Origin: Gilliamella sp. B3022
Lineage (GTDB): Bacteria > Pseudomonadota > Gammaproteobacteria > Enterobacterales > Orbaceae
Length of the DNA stretch: 64,000 nt
Reading direction: 5' to 3'
Assembly (NCBI RefSeq): GCF_028751545.1
Contig: NZ_CP071867.1
Span: 1,771,306 to 1,835,305, forward strand
Shown: piece after piece, positions 49,454 through 59,800 of the stretch
Position numbering within the stretch: the first letter of the stretch is position 1
Layout: the number at the start of each line of letters is the position of its first letter
Made by a program: the position numbers and the translations under genes
Notes under the pieces: model-generated
What the model was told of the DNA's origin: nothing
Databases searched by the model: none
The model's input: only the letters and a program-made list of their open reading frames with translations

Positions 49454-50626
49454 ATGCAATTATTTGGAAATATAAAAGATACAGATACATCAACAAATTC
49501 TCCTTCACAAGAATTCGTTGTTGGAAGAATATCTGGCTATAAAGTAGCTATTGTAAGTAAAAGAACTGAATTAATTGAAAAAGTTCGTTCTGTACTATTT
49601 CTATATAACATATTGGGTATGGAGATTATTTCATTAACATTATCTGAGTTAAAAGAAACGCCAAATTGGAATCAGTTTGATGCAGTTATTATAGACATTC
49701 AAAATGCTGATGATGCTGAACAAATAACAGAAAATATCAATCGTTGTATTCCTATTCAAGCGACAACAGTACTTATAGGTAGTTATGATTCAATTCAGTT
49801 CTCTGAATTTTTATTAAAAAAAGGAATATATTTCTTATTGGAAAATAGTCAATTAGAAAAAATTCCAGATATTTTACATAAAAGAAGCATGACACCTCCA
49901 GGTTCAAGTCAAAGAGTAGGAAGTGTTATTACCTTCTTAGGTTGTAAAGGCGGAATTGGAACTTCATCATTGGTAGTTCATACACTCAAGAAAATTAGTG
50001 ATTTAACCAATTACCCACTTCTTTATATACAAGGTGCAACAACAAGCTCTAATGCGGATTTTTTGTTTGAAATGCCAATACCTGATGATGGTTCATTAAT
50101 TGATGTTGGAAATTCTTTGCAGGTTAAAGTAGAAACTAATGAAAAAGCATGGAACTATAAAGACCTCCATTCTGGTGAATTCAACATTACTATTATTGAT
50201 CAGAATATGGGATTATCTTCATCATTCAAACATTTTGAAGAAATAATAACGTTTTCTAACATTATTTTTATTGTAATAAATAGAGATCCCTATTCTATTA
50301 AAGTGGCTAAGAAGATGCTAACAGAAATCACGCGCGCCAGTGCCACAAATTTTGATTTACTCAACAAGCGTTTTTTAATTTGTCTCAATGATGATATTCC
50401 TTATGATAAAAAAAATGCTTTGCGTGATTCAGATATTGAAGATTTTTTAGAACGGAAAATTGACTTTACTCGTAAATTTATACCAAGTATTGATAAATTT
50501 AAGAAAGCAAGTGATAGTGCAGAAATAAAAGAAATAGCCGCTGCTATTATTGGCAATAAAGTAATGAATGATGATCAACAGAAAGCTTTTTTTTCTTTAT
50601 TAAGAAAAAAGAAAAATCATTTTTAA
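49454..50626 (+). CDS. tadZ: Tad pilus localisation protein TadZ (CpaE)
   Basis: A protein of 390 residues with an atypical receiver-like domain (about 28-150) and a MinD/ParA-type ATPase domain (about 155-380). The Walker A region reads GCKGGIGTSSLV, which lacks the second Lys of the classical GKT. The deviant MinD lysine (KGG) is kept. TadZ marks the pole or assembly site and recruits TadA. A weakened nucleotide site is common in TadZ proteins. Confidence 0.88.
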   Translation: MQLFGNIKDTDTSTNSPSQEFVVGRISGYKVAIVSKRTELIEKVRSVLFLYNILGMEIISLTLSELKETPNWNQFDAVIIDIQNADDAEQITENINRCIPIQATTVLIGSYDSIQFSEFLLKKGIYFLLENSQLEKIPDILHKRSMTPPGSSQRVGSVITFLGCKGGIGTSSLVVHTLKKISDLTNYPLLYIQGATTSSNADFLFEMPIPDDGSLIDVGNSLQVKVETNEKAWNYKDLHSGEFNITIIDQNMGLSSSFKHFEEIITFSNIIFIVINRDPYSIKVAKKMLTEITRASATNFDLLNKRFLICLNDDIPYDKKNALRDSDIEDFLERKIDFTRKFIPSIDKFKKASDSAEIKEIAAAIIGNKVMNDDQQKAFFSLLRKKKNHF

Positions 50627-50645
50627 GACAAAGTAGAGTAAAAAT

Positions 50646-51137
50646 ATGTTGAAATATTGGGAATTTTTTTTTAGACAAAAAAATGGAGTTGTTTCAATAC
50701 AATTTGCCATTATTTTTCCTTTTTTACTTATTCTTTTTTTGTTGGCGTTTGAATTTAGCCGAGTTATGATTATTGGCTCGGCTTTAGATTTAATGACTAC
50801 TGAAATAACAAGGCAGGTAGCCATCACAGAAGAAGACGATTATGCTGAGAAAATCGAAGATTTAATTCAATCTGAAGTTCCTTTATGGCCTTATGTCGCT
50901 AATCCTGATCATTTTGAAGTTTCTGTAAAGTATTGTAAAAAAATAAACGACATCATCAGTAACAATTGTCAAACAACACTTTCTGATGAAACCAACTTAT
51001 TGCTATTTGATTTGAAATATCAATATTCAGTTATATTTTCTGAGTTTTTTAGTTTTCTTGACACCGCATTGGCCAGAAAAACTGTCGTTTACCGTGAGTT
51101 TATTAAAAGTGAAATGGAAAACAAAGGAAATTGGTAA
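50646..51137 (+). CDS. tadE: TadE-like minor pseudopilin
   Basis: A protein of 163 residues with the prepilin-like site G14-VVSIQFAIIFPFLLILFL. The +5 position is Gln where Glu is usual in TadE and pilins. A single helix is followed by a soluble domain with two cysteines (KYCKK and NNCQT). TadE and TadF are processed by TadV and act as minor pilins. It is 2 bp before tadF. Confidence 0.87.
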   Translation: MLKYWEFFFRQKNGVVSIQFAIIFPFLLILFLLAFEFSRVMIIGSALDLMTTEITRQVAITEEDDYAEKIEDLIQSEVPLWPYVANPDHFEVSVKYCKKINDIISNNCQTTLSDETNLLLFDLKYQYSVIFSEFFSFLDTALARKTVVYREFIKSEMENKGNW

Positions 51138-51139
51138 TA

Positions 51140-51895
51140 ATGAAAGATTCTAAAAACTTTTTCCATAATAAAGATGGAGCATTGTCAATTGAGTTTGCAT
51201 TTTGTTTCATATTGTTTTCACTCATAGTTTTCATTATTTATGATGTGTACACAACTATTATGTTACAAAATAAAATAGAACGCGCAAATTATACTGTAGC
51301 ATCAGTTTTTCGTGAAAGATCAACTTTGTATAAAGATAAAGTCAAACGAGCTGGGGAGGTCCTTTCCGCAGGTTTATGTGCCAATAGAAATGCTTGTTAT
51401 ATTTCTAGTGAATTATTTGATTCACAACAAGTCAATGAGATGAGTAAATTAGCAAGCTCATTATTGAATAATCGTGAAGTTGCTTTACAAATAGAGGCTC
51501 TGTTTATTTTACAAGATCCCGATAATATTGAAGATTTGGAAAAAGCCAAATTAGTAACTTATGGAAAAAAAATTCTATCTTGTTCTAAAGGTACATGTGG
51601 TAATAATTCAATTAAAAGCTATTTTAATTCTTTACCAGCCATGGACGATCCTTCAAATAATTACCAACAACTTGCTCCTTATGCCCAAAAATTTGTAGAT
51701 TCATCAAATATGTTGAGTGGGCGTTGGATTCCTTTATATCGGGTTTCAATGTGTATTGTCAATGAAGACAGCCTTTTTTTAAATTTGGTAAATCATACTG
51801 GACAAAGCTCAGATGGTATCGTACCAAATCTATGTAGTAACGTTGTTGTGTTGTCACGTTGTAACAATTCAAGAATTTGTCCTACTTATTATTAA
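51140..51895 (+). CDS. tadF: TadF-like minor pseudopilin
   Basis: A protein of 251 residues from the ATG at 51140; a TTG three codons earlier is open but overlaps tadE. The N-terminus has a G13-ALSIEFAFCFILFSLIVF prepilin-like site with Glu at +5. The soluble part has several cysteines (LCANRNACYIS, CSKGTCG, CIVN, LCSN, RCNNSRICP), suggesting disulfides. It lies between tadE and tadG. Confidence 0.85.
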   Translation: MKDSKNFFHNKDGALSIEFAFCFILFSLIVFIIYDVYTTIMLQNKIERANYTVASVFRERSTLYKDKVKRAGEVLSAGLCANRNACYISSELFDSQQVNEMSKLASSLLNNREVALQIEALFILQDPDNIEDLEKAKLVTYGKKILSCSKGTCGNNSIKSYFNSLPAMDDPSNNYQQLAPYAQKFVDSSNMLSGRWIPLYRVSMCIVNEDSLFLNLVNHTGQSSDGIVPNLCSNVVVLSRCNNSRICPTYY

Positions 51896-51916
51896 ATACA
51901 CTTTTGAGACGATAAT

Positions 51917-53908
51917 ATGAACAATAATAGCCAATTAATTATAAGAAATCATAAAGATTCTTTTTTCAAGTGTACTTCTGGAGCAGTAGCAATATCTATG
52001 GCAATTATGCTCCCTGCTATCTTTACTTGTGTGGCATTTTCAATTAATCAAGCATACACTATGCGCAATCGGGCTAAGATATCTGAGGCTACTAATGAAG
52101 CATCATTAGCGGTGATAGCTATAGATAACAGAAATGTTGATGATAAAGCAAAAAAACAAAATCGAAAAATCGCATTGAATTATATTAATTATTTCATTTC
52201 TAAAAAAATTGGTGATCACTCTGTGTCAGATGCAAATTTATTAGAACCGGGGTCCAAAATTAAAATAGATTATAATGGAGATAAAGAGGAATATTATATC
52301 GCCTATAACCAAGCGTTTAACGAATTTACTGAGATTAAACTTCATGATGGTCAACAACCTCAGCCAATTGTTGTGGGTAATAAAACAGAAAGCTATGGGA
52401 ATACTAGAAAATATCTAATTCGAGATTCATTTGATTTCGCTTTTATCAGCGATTTTTCTTCTTCATCAACATGTCAATATAGTAATGTAAACTGTAATAA
52501 TTATTCTTCAAATAATAATGCTCAGCGACGTCTTGACTATATGAAAGAGGCAATAACAGACATTATTGAAAAATATAAAGATTATCCAGAATACCAATTT
52601 GCATTAGTGCCCTATGATATTGGTGTCCCAGTAGAAAGCCAAACTAAGAATGCAGCTGGGGGGCAAAGTTATGATTGTTCTGTTATGTATAAACTGAACC
52701 AACCTTATAATTCTATCGATTATAATTTTTGGGCAAACAAAAATATTGGGTTTACAAAATGGAGTAAACTGAAAAAAGATAAAGTTATTACAGATTATTT
52801 GGATAAAAATAATTATTTTCCTAAGCATAGAAAATTGTTAACTTACTATATGGATAGTTCTTATTATAACTATTATGCACAAATAATTGGACCTGCATTA
52901 GGTTTAGAATATGGTAATAATCAAGCATTAGTTGATGCTGGTTTATGTAGTTTGAGAACTGATTATCAAGATCGAATTGAAAATGGTTTACATGAATATG
53001 CTTGTGGCACAGACAGAAAAGATCATCCAGAAAAAAATAGAGTCCTCATAAATACTCAATATGCTGCAGTGGTTCAAATGTTTGATTACATGTTCTCAGG
53101 AAATTATAAAGATGTACATTATTCATTTGCTAACACTAAAACAGTAGATGTAGAAGGTACTATTGATACTTTATTCAGCGATACAAAGAAAAATATTATA
53201 ACATTTGAGCGTCCTATTTCACCTGTACTTGCGGAATTTTCACCTTTTATGGGCATGTGTCAATCACCGTTATACAGTAATAATCTTATGAATAAAAAGA
53301 TGATTCGTGAAAGAACGGTAACGGATGATATGTATAAAGAAATAGCAGAAGGAAAATATGTTAAGAACTTTGAATCTGCCCCTCATTTAATCCCTTTCAG
53401 TGATGATAGAGATCATAATAATAATATTTTAACAAGTATAAAAAAGACAAATTGGATGCCAGGGGGAGGTACTGACACCATAACAGCATTATTGAGAACC
53501 GTTCCTGTAATGGCTAAAGGTAATGGCAACAATAAAGTTATGATTATTATTAGTGATGGTAAAGATGATACCGGTGCAGGTGTTCTTAGAGATGATTTTT
53601 TAGATAAGGGTGTTTGTCAGGCAATAACATCAGGATTAAGAGATAAGAAGAATTTTGATAAAGGTTATCTTACAAATCAGGCTAAAAGTGCAATTATTTA
53701 CTATATAAAATTAAATCCTAATGCGAGTAATTTAACAACTGATGCTCAATATGAAGCTGAGTTCGGTAAGTGGTTTACTAAATGCATGAATGGTAACCCA
53801 ATATTCTTAATGGAGGCAAAAGATAGGAAGTCTTTGACCGCTGTAATAAGTAAAGTCATTGGAATTGAAACTGGAAAATTCATCAAAAAAAATCAGAATG
53901 AATATTAA
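51917..53908 (+). CDS. tadG: TadG-like pseudopilin with a von Willebrand factor A domain
   Basis: A protein of 663 residues. The N-terminus is TadE/TadG-like: G22-AVAISMAIMLPAIF, with Ser at +5. A vWA domain follows with the MIDAS motif D179-F-S-S-S, a later GGGTDT (about 517) and VMIIISDGKDD (about 543). About 330 residues lie between the first two metal-site parts, so the fold has a large insert. vWA domains bind ligands through a metal ion. This gene and the propeller gene 27 bp downstream are both plausible adhesive or tip parts of the pilus. Confidence 0.88.
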   Translation: MNNNSQLIIRNHKDSFFKCTSGAVAISMAIMLPAIFTCVAFSINQAYTMRNRAKISEATNEASLAVIAIDNRNVDDKAKKQNRKIALNYINYFISKKIGDHSVSDANLLEPGSKIKIDYNGDKEEYYIAYNQAFNEFTEIKLHDGQQPQPIVVGNKTESYGNTRKYLIRDSFDFAFISDFSSSSTCQYSNVNCNNYSSNNNAQRRLDYMKEAITDIIEKYKDYPEYQFALVPYDIGVPVESQTKNAAGGQSYDCSVMYKLNQPYNSIDYNFWANKNIGFTKWSKLKKDKVITDYLDKNNYFPKHRKLLTYYMDSSYYNYYAQIIGPALGLEYGNNQALVDAGLCSLRTDYQDRIENGLHEYACGTDRKDHPEKNRVLINTQYAAVVQMFDYMFSGNYKDVHYSFANTKTVDVEGTIDTLFSDTKKNIITFERPISPVLAEFSPFMGMCQSPLYSNNLMNKKMIRERTVTDDMYKEIAEGKYVKNFESAPHLIPFSDDRDHNNNILTSIKKTNWMPGGGTDTITALLRTVPVMAKGNGNNKVMIIISDGKDDTGAGVLRDDFLDKGVCQAITSGLRDKKNFDKGYLTNQAKSAIIYYIKLNPNASNLTTDAQYEAEFGKWFTKCMNGNPIFLMEAKDRKSLTAVISKVIGIETGKFIKKNQNEY

Positions 53909-53930
53909 TAGGGCTAAAATAGGAGTAATA

Positions 53931-53939
53931 ATGAAATGA
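53931..53939 (+). other. Two-codon mini-ORF overlapping the propeller gene start
   Basis: AGGAG at 53921-53925 is 5 bp from an ATG that reads Met-Lys-stop (ATGAAATGA). Its stop overlaps the real ATG at 53936. This could lower or couple translation of the propeller gene. Confidence 0.35.
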
Positions 53940-55366
53940 AATCAATAAGAATAATAGTGATGTTTTTGACTTACTTTTGTCTTCCTGCTATAGCCCATTC
54001 AGAAACTGATGCTGTAATATTATCAACCCAAACAGGCGTGAAAGCAACTACACGCCTAAACCTGATACATACAGGGGTTACTGTTGAAAATGGTGATGTT
54101 TGGGTTTGGGGTTATAGAAATCAGGGGCTGCAAGGTAATGGTGTTTCGTTCGTTCACTGGAGGAGTGTGCCGGCGAGAGTACAAAAATTCGTTGATGAAG
54201 GGCTTACTATAATGCAAGTTGCAGCAGGAAGATATCATATTATTGCACTTGATGAAAATGGTGACGTATGGGGTTGGGGCCGTAATTATAACAGACAAGC
54301 AACAGGTGGAGTGGGAACCGATTCCATTTTTGTGGCCACACCTGTCAAAGTTTTATCTGGTAAAAGGGTTATCGATATCTTTTGTAACGAATATACATCT
54401 TATGCTTTAACTGCTTCGGGCGATGTTTGGGTTTGGGGAAGAGGAAATCTTGGTGAAACAGGACTTAACAATTTACAATTTAAACAAAAACTCCAACAGA
54501 TTCCATCAAGTTTTTTTAACGACAGCCGAGTGAGAACAATGGGTGTTGGTTATCGAAGTGCTTATGCTATTACTCGTTCTGGAACTATATTTGCTTGGGG
54601 CGTTACTGTAAGCAATAAATTCTGTCCAGAAAATCAGAGATCTTGTGTTTATTCCATTAAACCAGTAAGGATTAATAATGCTTTAGTACAATCTAATTCA
54701 GGTATTTCTTCTGGTCAATCTATAAAACAAATTACAGGTGGTTATGGTTTTTTGACTTATTTAACCTATGAAGGTGAAGTTTTTGGAATGGGGAACACTT
54801 TATATTTACCCGATGGCAAATTAAATGAAAATATTAATGAAGAGGATGATGATGATGAAGAATGGAATGATAATGGTGAAACTGAACACATAGAAAATGA
54901 AGATGAAGATGAGAAAGATGCTGAGGATGATAGAAAAGATCCAATCAACATAACTGAAAGTCCTATACCTATCCTAGGTAAAAGTGCAGCAAGTGAAAAA
55001 GCGGCTGCACACTCAATTTATTGTCGTTATCGTGGATGTGTTGCTATTACAAAACATAAAAGTTTACTAACATGGGGTATAAAAGGTTGCAGTCGTTTAA
55101 ATGAGATACTTTATGGTAAAAAGTTAATTGGTTCGGTAGTGCAAAGAAAACTTAATGGAATATTGACTAAATTTGATGGGGGCATGGAATTTTTATTTTA
55201 TTGGAATGAAGATGGTGATGTTTATGGTGTAGGTAATGGCTGGTATTATAAATTAGACCAATCTAGTGTCCTTGACCGAGATTGGACTGCGCCAAGAGTG
55301 GAATTTTTGATGAATGCTATGCACGATGTTTACGGTAAAGATCATGTTTTAGGACAAGTACAGTAA
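53936..55366 (+). CDS. Secreted RCC1-like seven-bladed beta-propeller protein in the tad operon
   Basis: A protein of 476 residues with a signal peptide ending near LPAIAHS. Seven RCC1-type strands can be seen: GDVWVWG (53-59), GDVWGWG (109-115), GDVWVWG (162-168), GTIFAWG (216-222), GEVFGMG (280-286), SLLTWG (376-381) and GDVYGVG (427-433). This is the number of blades in a complete propeller. A strongly acidic insert (about 298-335, rich in Asp and Glu) lies after blade five. Six cysteines remain in the mature part. It is not a known core Tad component, but it lies 27 bp after tadG and overlaps tadV by one base. A surface or tip adhesin role is an inference. Confidence 0.8.
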   Translation: MKSIRIIVMFLTYFCLPAIAHSETDAVILSTQTGVKATTRLNLIHTGVTVENGDVWVWGYRNQGLQGNGVSFVHWRSVPARVQKFVDEGLTIMQVAAGRYHIIALDENGDVWGWGRNYNRQATGGVGTDSIFVATPVKVLSGKRVIDIFCNEYTSYALTASGDVWVWGRGNLGETGLNNLQFKQKLQQIPSSFFNDSRVRTMGVGYRSAYAITRSGTIFAWGVTVSNKFCPENQRSCVYSIKPVRINNALVQSNSGISSGQSIKQITGGYGFLTYLTYEGEVFGMGNTLYLPDGKLNENINEEDDDDEEWNDNGETEHIENEDEDEKDAEDDRKDPINITESPIPILGKSAASEKAAAHSIYCRYRGCVAITKHKSLLTWGIKGCSRLNEILYGKKLIGSVVQRKLNGILTKFDGGMEFLFYWNEDGDVYGVGNGWYYKLDQSSVLDRDWTAPRVEFLMNAMHDVYGKDHVLGQVQ

Positions 55367-55821
55367 TGATTAATCAAGAATTATTTAATGACACTATTAT
55401 TTTAACTGTTTGGTTGTGTTTGTTGATTTCTTGTTATACGGATATAAAATATCGAATAATTTCAAACTATATTGTCATAGTTATATTTGCTTTGGCGATG
55501 TTAAATTATGCTTTTGGTCTTGGGGCACTAAATTATGGTGCGTCTGGAATATTTTTAGTTTGTGGTTTATTGATGTTTTATTGCCAAATTGCAGGTGCTG
55601 GAGACATAAAATTAATTACTGTACTTTTGATAACTGTTCCTACAAGTAGCATAATGTTTTTCTTAGCAGTGACTACATTTTTAGGGTTACCTCTGGTAAT
55701 CATTGCAATTATATATAAATGGTTAAAAAAAATAGAGGGTGGTATTACATTACCTTATGGTGTTGCAATTACAGGTGGTTATATCTTGACTTCTTTAACT
55801 TTCTTTAAAGTATTAATTTAG
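55366..55821 (+). CDS. tadV: Tad prepilin peptidase TadV (CpaA)
   Basis: An inner-membrane aspartic protease of 151 residues. The two catalytic Asp are D26 in SCYTDIKYRIISN and D80 in the GAGD motif (77-80). It lacks the N-terminal methylase domain of PilD, as TadV proteins do. It cleaves Flp, TadE and TadF after the leader Gly. It ends the operon rather than following the flp genes, as it does in Aggregatibacter. Its ATG overlaps the propeller stop (TAATG). Confidence 0.93.
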   Translation: MINQELFNDTIILTVWLCLLISCYTDIKYRIISNYIVIVIFALAMLNYAFGLGALNYGASGIFLVCGLLMFYCQIAGAGDIKLITVLLITVPTSSIMFFLAVTTFLGLPLVIIAIIYKWLKKIEGGITLPYGVAITGGYILTSLTFFKVLI

Positions 55822-56870
55822 ATATAGATTTTGAATAGTTATTTTAAAGTGAATAAACTCTAATATCAATTCTATCCCTCTTAGTTAAAACAATAGCTAG
55901 AGGGAGTTAAATTCCTTCCAAATCTTGTTCTTTTTTAATCAATGAAAATTCGATAATAACAGTCTATTCCTATCGTCACTATTTTCTAAACTTTGGAAAG
56001 GATAAAGATGGCGGTTCAAATTTCAATTCATCGCAAAGAAATCCTGAGGTTAAGCAGTGAATCCGGTAATTTTCAATAAAGGTAAAAAAAGTTGCAGAAA
56101 TCAATTCATAGTATTTGTCTTATTATTTAATAAAATTGATAAGAGTTTTTCATTTTTATTAAGCTATAGTAAATCATTTTCTAAAATCTCTACAGTTTCA
56201 TCAACAATACAAATTGACTTAAATGTAGTTGATATTTTGTTAACTATAATCTATTGATTAAGTTTTTTTATTATTTTCATTGCCTATTTATGCGCGATAT
56301 GTTACAAATGTATATAAATTATCCTTTATTATCTTTTTATATATGGATATTCAGAGATAATTTCTCTATCTAGTCTTTTCCTGTTGCTGTTTATATAGAT
56401 ATCCCCCATAACTTAGTTTAGAAAGAATAAAGTGTTTTAAATATCTAAAGAAGTCTTAAAAAATTTTCCATGTCCTATATATTTGTAAATTGTCTTAAGT
56501 CGATATGATAATTGTTTTGTAACTCAATAAAACAAATTAACTCATTTCGTGCGTCTTTTTTAGGTTAAATTTTTCAAACTATGTATTTTTAAGTCATTGT
56601 TAGGAGGTATAGCAATTGATTTGTAATTTGATGAAACAAATCAACTAATTTTTTACGTCTTTTTAAGCTTGAATTTTGTCAAAAATTAAAGAAGTCATAA
56701 ATCTTTTCCAAGTCATGTATCTATAAATGGTTGTTCGTTAATACACTAATTGATTTATTAATTAATAAAGTGATTTATCTGAATTAGTAATTTTCATTCA
56801 GTACAAGTTTGCAAATAAAAACTGGTTAAATCCAGCATAAATTAATTGTCTATTTGAATGGGAGGAAATA
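55822..56870. other. Intergenic region with degenerate repeats before the autotransporter
   Basis: About 1 kb without a supported gene. The stretch from about 56445 to 56770 has imperfect direct repeats: AAAGAAGTC(T/A)TAAA recurs at about 56448 and 56688, and ACAAAT(T/C)AACT..TTT.CGTCTTTTT recurs at about 56533 and 56634. A weak stem (CCCTCTTAG with CTAGAGGG) at 55876-55904 may end the tad transcript. Confidence 0.5.
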
Positions 56871-59800
56871 ATGAATAAAGTATACAAATTAGTTTGGAAT
56901 GCTAGACGTAAAGCTTTCATTGTTACATCAGAAAAGGCGCAATCAAAAGGTCGATTATTTTTAGTTAATTTATTATCTGTAGCCAGTTTAACTATGGCAA
57001 TGATACCCATTAGTAATGCGCAATGTACAGACTCTTCTCTTAACAATAATCGTTGCATCCCAAAAATTACTCAACACTATTCAAATCAAACTTTATTAAG
57101 TTCACAACGTAGTGATTATCTAAATCATTTGTTGAGTGCTACACAGCGTAAGAACTCTGTTGAGATATCGATTCCACACCATGTTGAATCTAATGACGAC
57201 GGTTATTCTTATACAAGTGATGCTAATGTTGATAACTTAATTATAAATCAACCTGCTGGTGATATTATCGGAGAAAAAAATGGTATTAATATTAATCATA
57301 ATGGTACCGGTTCGACCAATATTTCAATTGGAGGTGATGTAACAGGTAAACAAAATGATGGTATTTATGCTTCAAACTCAATTAATGCTCAAGACTTAAA
57401 TATTATAGAGATTGTTGGAGCCGATATTCATGGTAAATTAAATGGAGTTAATGTTGCTAATAATGGGAGAGGAATAACAACAATAACAACTTCTGATTCT
57501 GTTGTTGGAGAAGAAAATGATGGTATTGTTGTAGTAAATAACGATGATTCTAAAAGTATTAAAGTTACCCAATCAGCAGGAAGCATACATGGTAAAAAAA
57601 ATGGTATCAATATCATCAATAGAGGTAAAGAAGATACAAATATCTCAACAGTAGGGAAAGTTATTGGCGATGAAAATGAAGGGATAAATGCTCTCAATGA
57701 ACAAAATGCAGATAATATGACTATTGAACAAAATAGTGGTTCTATTAGTGGTTATTTAAATGGGATCAAAGCTAATAACTTGGGTAATGGGTCGACTGCT
57801 ATTACTACTTCAGCCAAGGTTATTGGGGAAAATAATGATGGGATATTTGTTAATAATAACAGTAATACGAAAGATTTATCGGTCACCCAAACTAATGGTT
57901 CAATTAATGGAGAGTTAAACGGAATCAATGCCAACAATAGTGGTAATGGAGTAACTATTGTAACCACTTCAGGAACGGTTACTGCTAGTGAGCAAAATGG
58001 TGTGAGTATTAACAATTATGCCAATACTAAAAAATTAACTTTCAACCAATTAAAAGGCAGTATTACGGGTAAACAATATGGTATCAATATTGTAAATAAT
58101 GGTAATGGATTAACATCTATTAATAGTTATGGTAATGTCGAAGGACAACAAAAAGATGGTATATTTGGTATTGGTGGTATAAATACGAGCGATTTAAACG
58201 TCAGTCAATCTACAGGTAGTATAAAAGGCGAGCTCAACGGTATTAATATGACTAACCAGGGAAACGGTTCAACCTTAATTACGACTAATGGTGAAGTGAC
58301 AGGTCATCAAAATGATGGGATATATGCTGTTAATGAAGTGAATACTCATGAACTGACAATTAATCAATCTGCTGGCAATATTAATGGCCTATCAAATGGT
58401 ATAAATATTAACAACAAAGGTAATGGATCAACGATTGTTAGCACATCTGGCGATATTACAGGCGAAAATAATTATGGGATTAGAGCTGTTAATGAAACTA
58501 ATACTAAAGACCTTAATATTCGTCAACCAGCAGGTAATATTCATGGCAAGCTTGATGGTATTAATGTAGAACATAAAGGCGCAGGTGCAACAACTATCGC
58601 CACTTCCGGACAAGTGATTGGCGAACAAGAAAATGGAATCTATGCCATCACTCAAATTAACACTAAAAATTTAACAGCTAAACAATCATCTGGTTATATT
58701 GTTGGTAAAAAAAATGGTATTTACTTTAATAATCTAGGAAATGGTTCAACTTTCATCAACACTGCTGGACATGTTATAGGTAACGAAAATGAAGGAATAC
58801 TTGTTAATAACGAAACTCATAGTCTGGATGTTAATTTAATGCAAACCGCTGGTAGTATAAAAGGTAATTTGAATGGAATTAATATTAGCAATGAAGGAAA
58901 GGGTTCTACAGCAATAACAACTTCAGATGAAGTTATTGGAACAAAAAACAATGGTATAACTGCTGTTAATGAACAAAATACCCGAGATCTAGCTGTTTCT
59001 CAGTTAAGTGGTAATATTCAAGGTTTACAATATGGTATTAATATGATTAATAATGGTAAAGGTGCCACATCTATTAATACATCAGGAAATGTTATTGGCA
59101 AACTTAATGATGCTATTTATGCGTTTAATAACGTCAGTAGTACAGATTTTAAAATTAGCCAATTAGAGGGTGAAATCAACGGTAAACATAATGGTATGAC
59201 TCTTGAAAATAATGGGCAAGGTTTAACATCTATTACTACTTTAGGTAAGATAATGGGTGATGAAGGGGATGGAATAGTTGCAACGAATAATACTAACGCT
59301 AAGGATCTCAATATAATTCAATCCGGTGGTGAAATTAAGGGTAACAATCATGGCATTAATCTAGTTAACAATGGTCAAAGATCCACCATAATTAGTATAG
59401 CTGGAAAAGTTATTGGCAACCATGATGATGCTATTATAGCCATAAGCCAATCATCAACGAATAACTTATTGTTTGGACAAACAAAAGACAGTGAAATAAT
59501 TGGTAACCTTAATAGTGTTAATCTTGCTAATCATGGACAAGGTTCAACGGGGCTTAAAGTAGCAGGTAAAATAGTTAGCCAAACTTTAGATGCCATAATT
59601 GCTTTTAATGATACTGATGCTAATAATCTAACATTTAGACAAGAATCTGATAGTGAAATCCAAGGTGCTAAAAATGGCATTAATTTCACTAATCAAGGAG
59701 ATGGTTTTACCCGTATTTTGAGTGAAGGTAAGATTACTGCTTATAACGGCTCAGCAATCTTAGTCTCTAATGATGATTCAACCTCAGATTTACTAGTAAA

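Noticed and set aside
56057-56257. 66-residue ORF upstream of the autotransporter
   Set aside because: No convincing ribosome-binding site, low-complexity composition and no recognisable domain; likely chance in AT-rich DNA.
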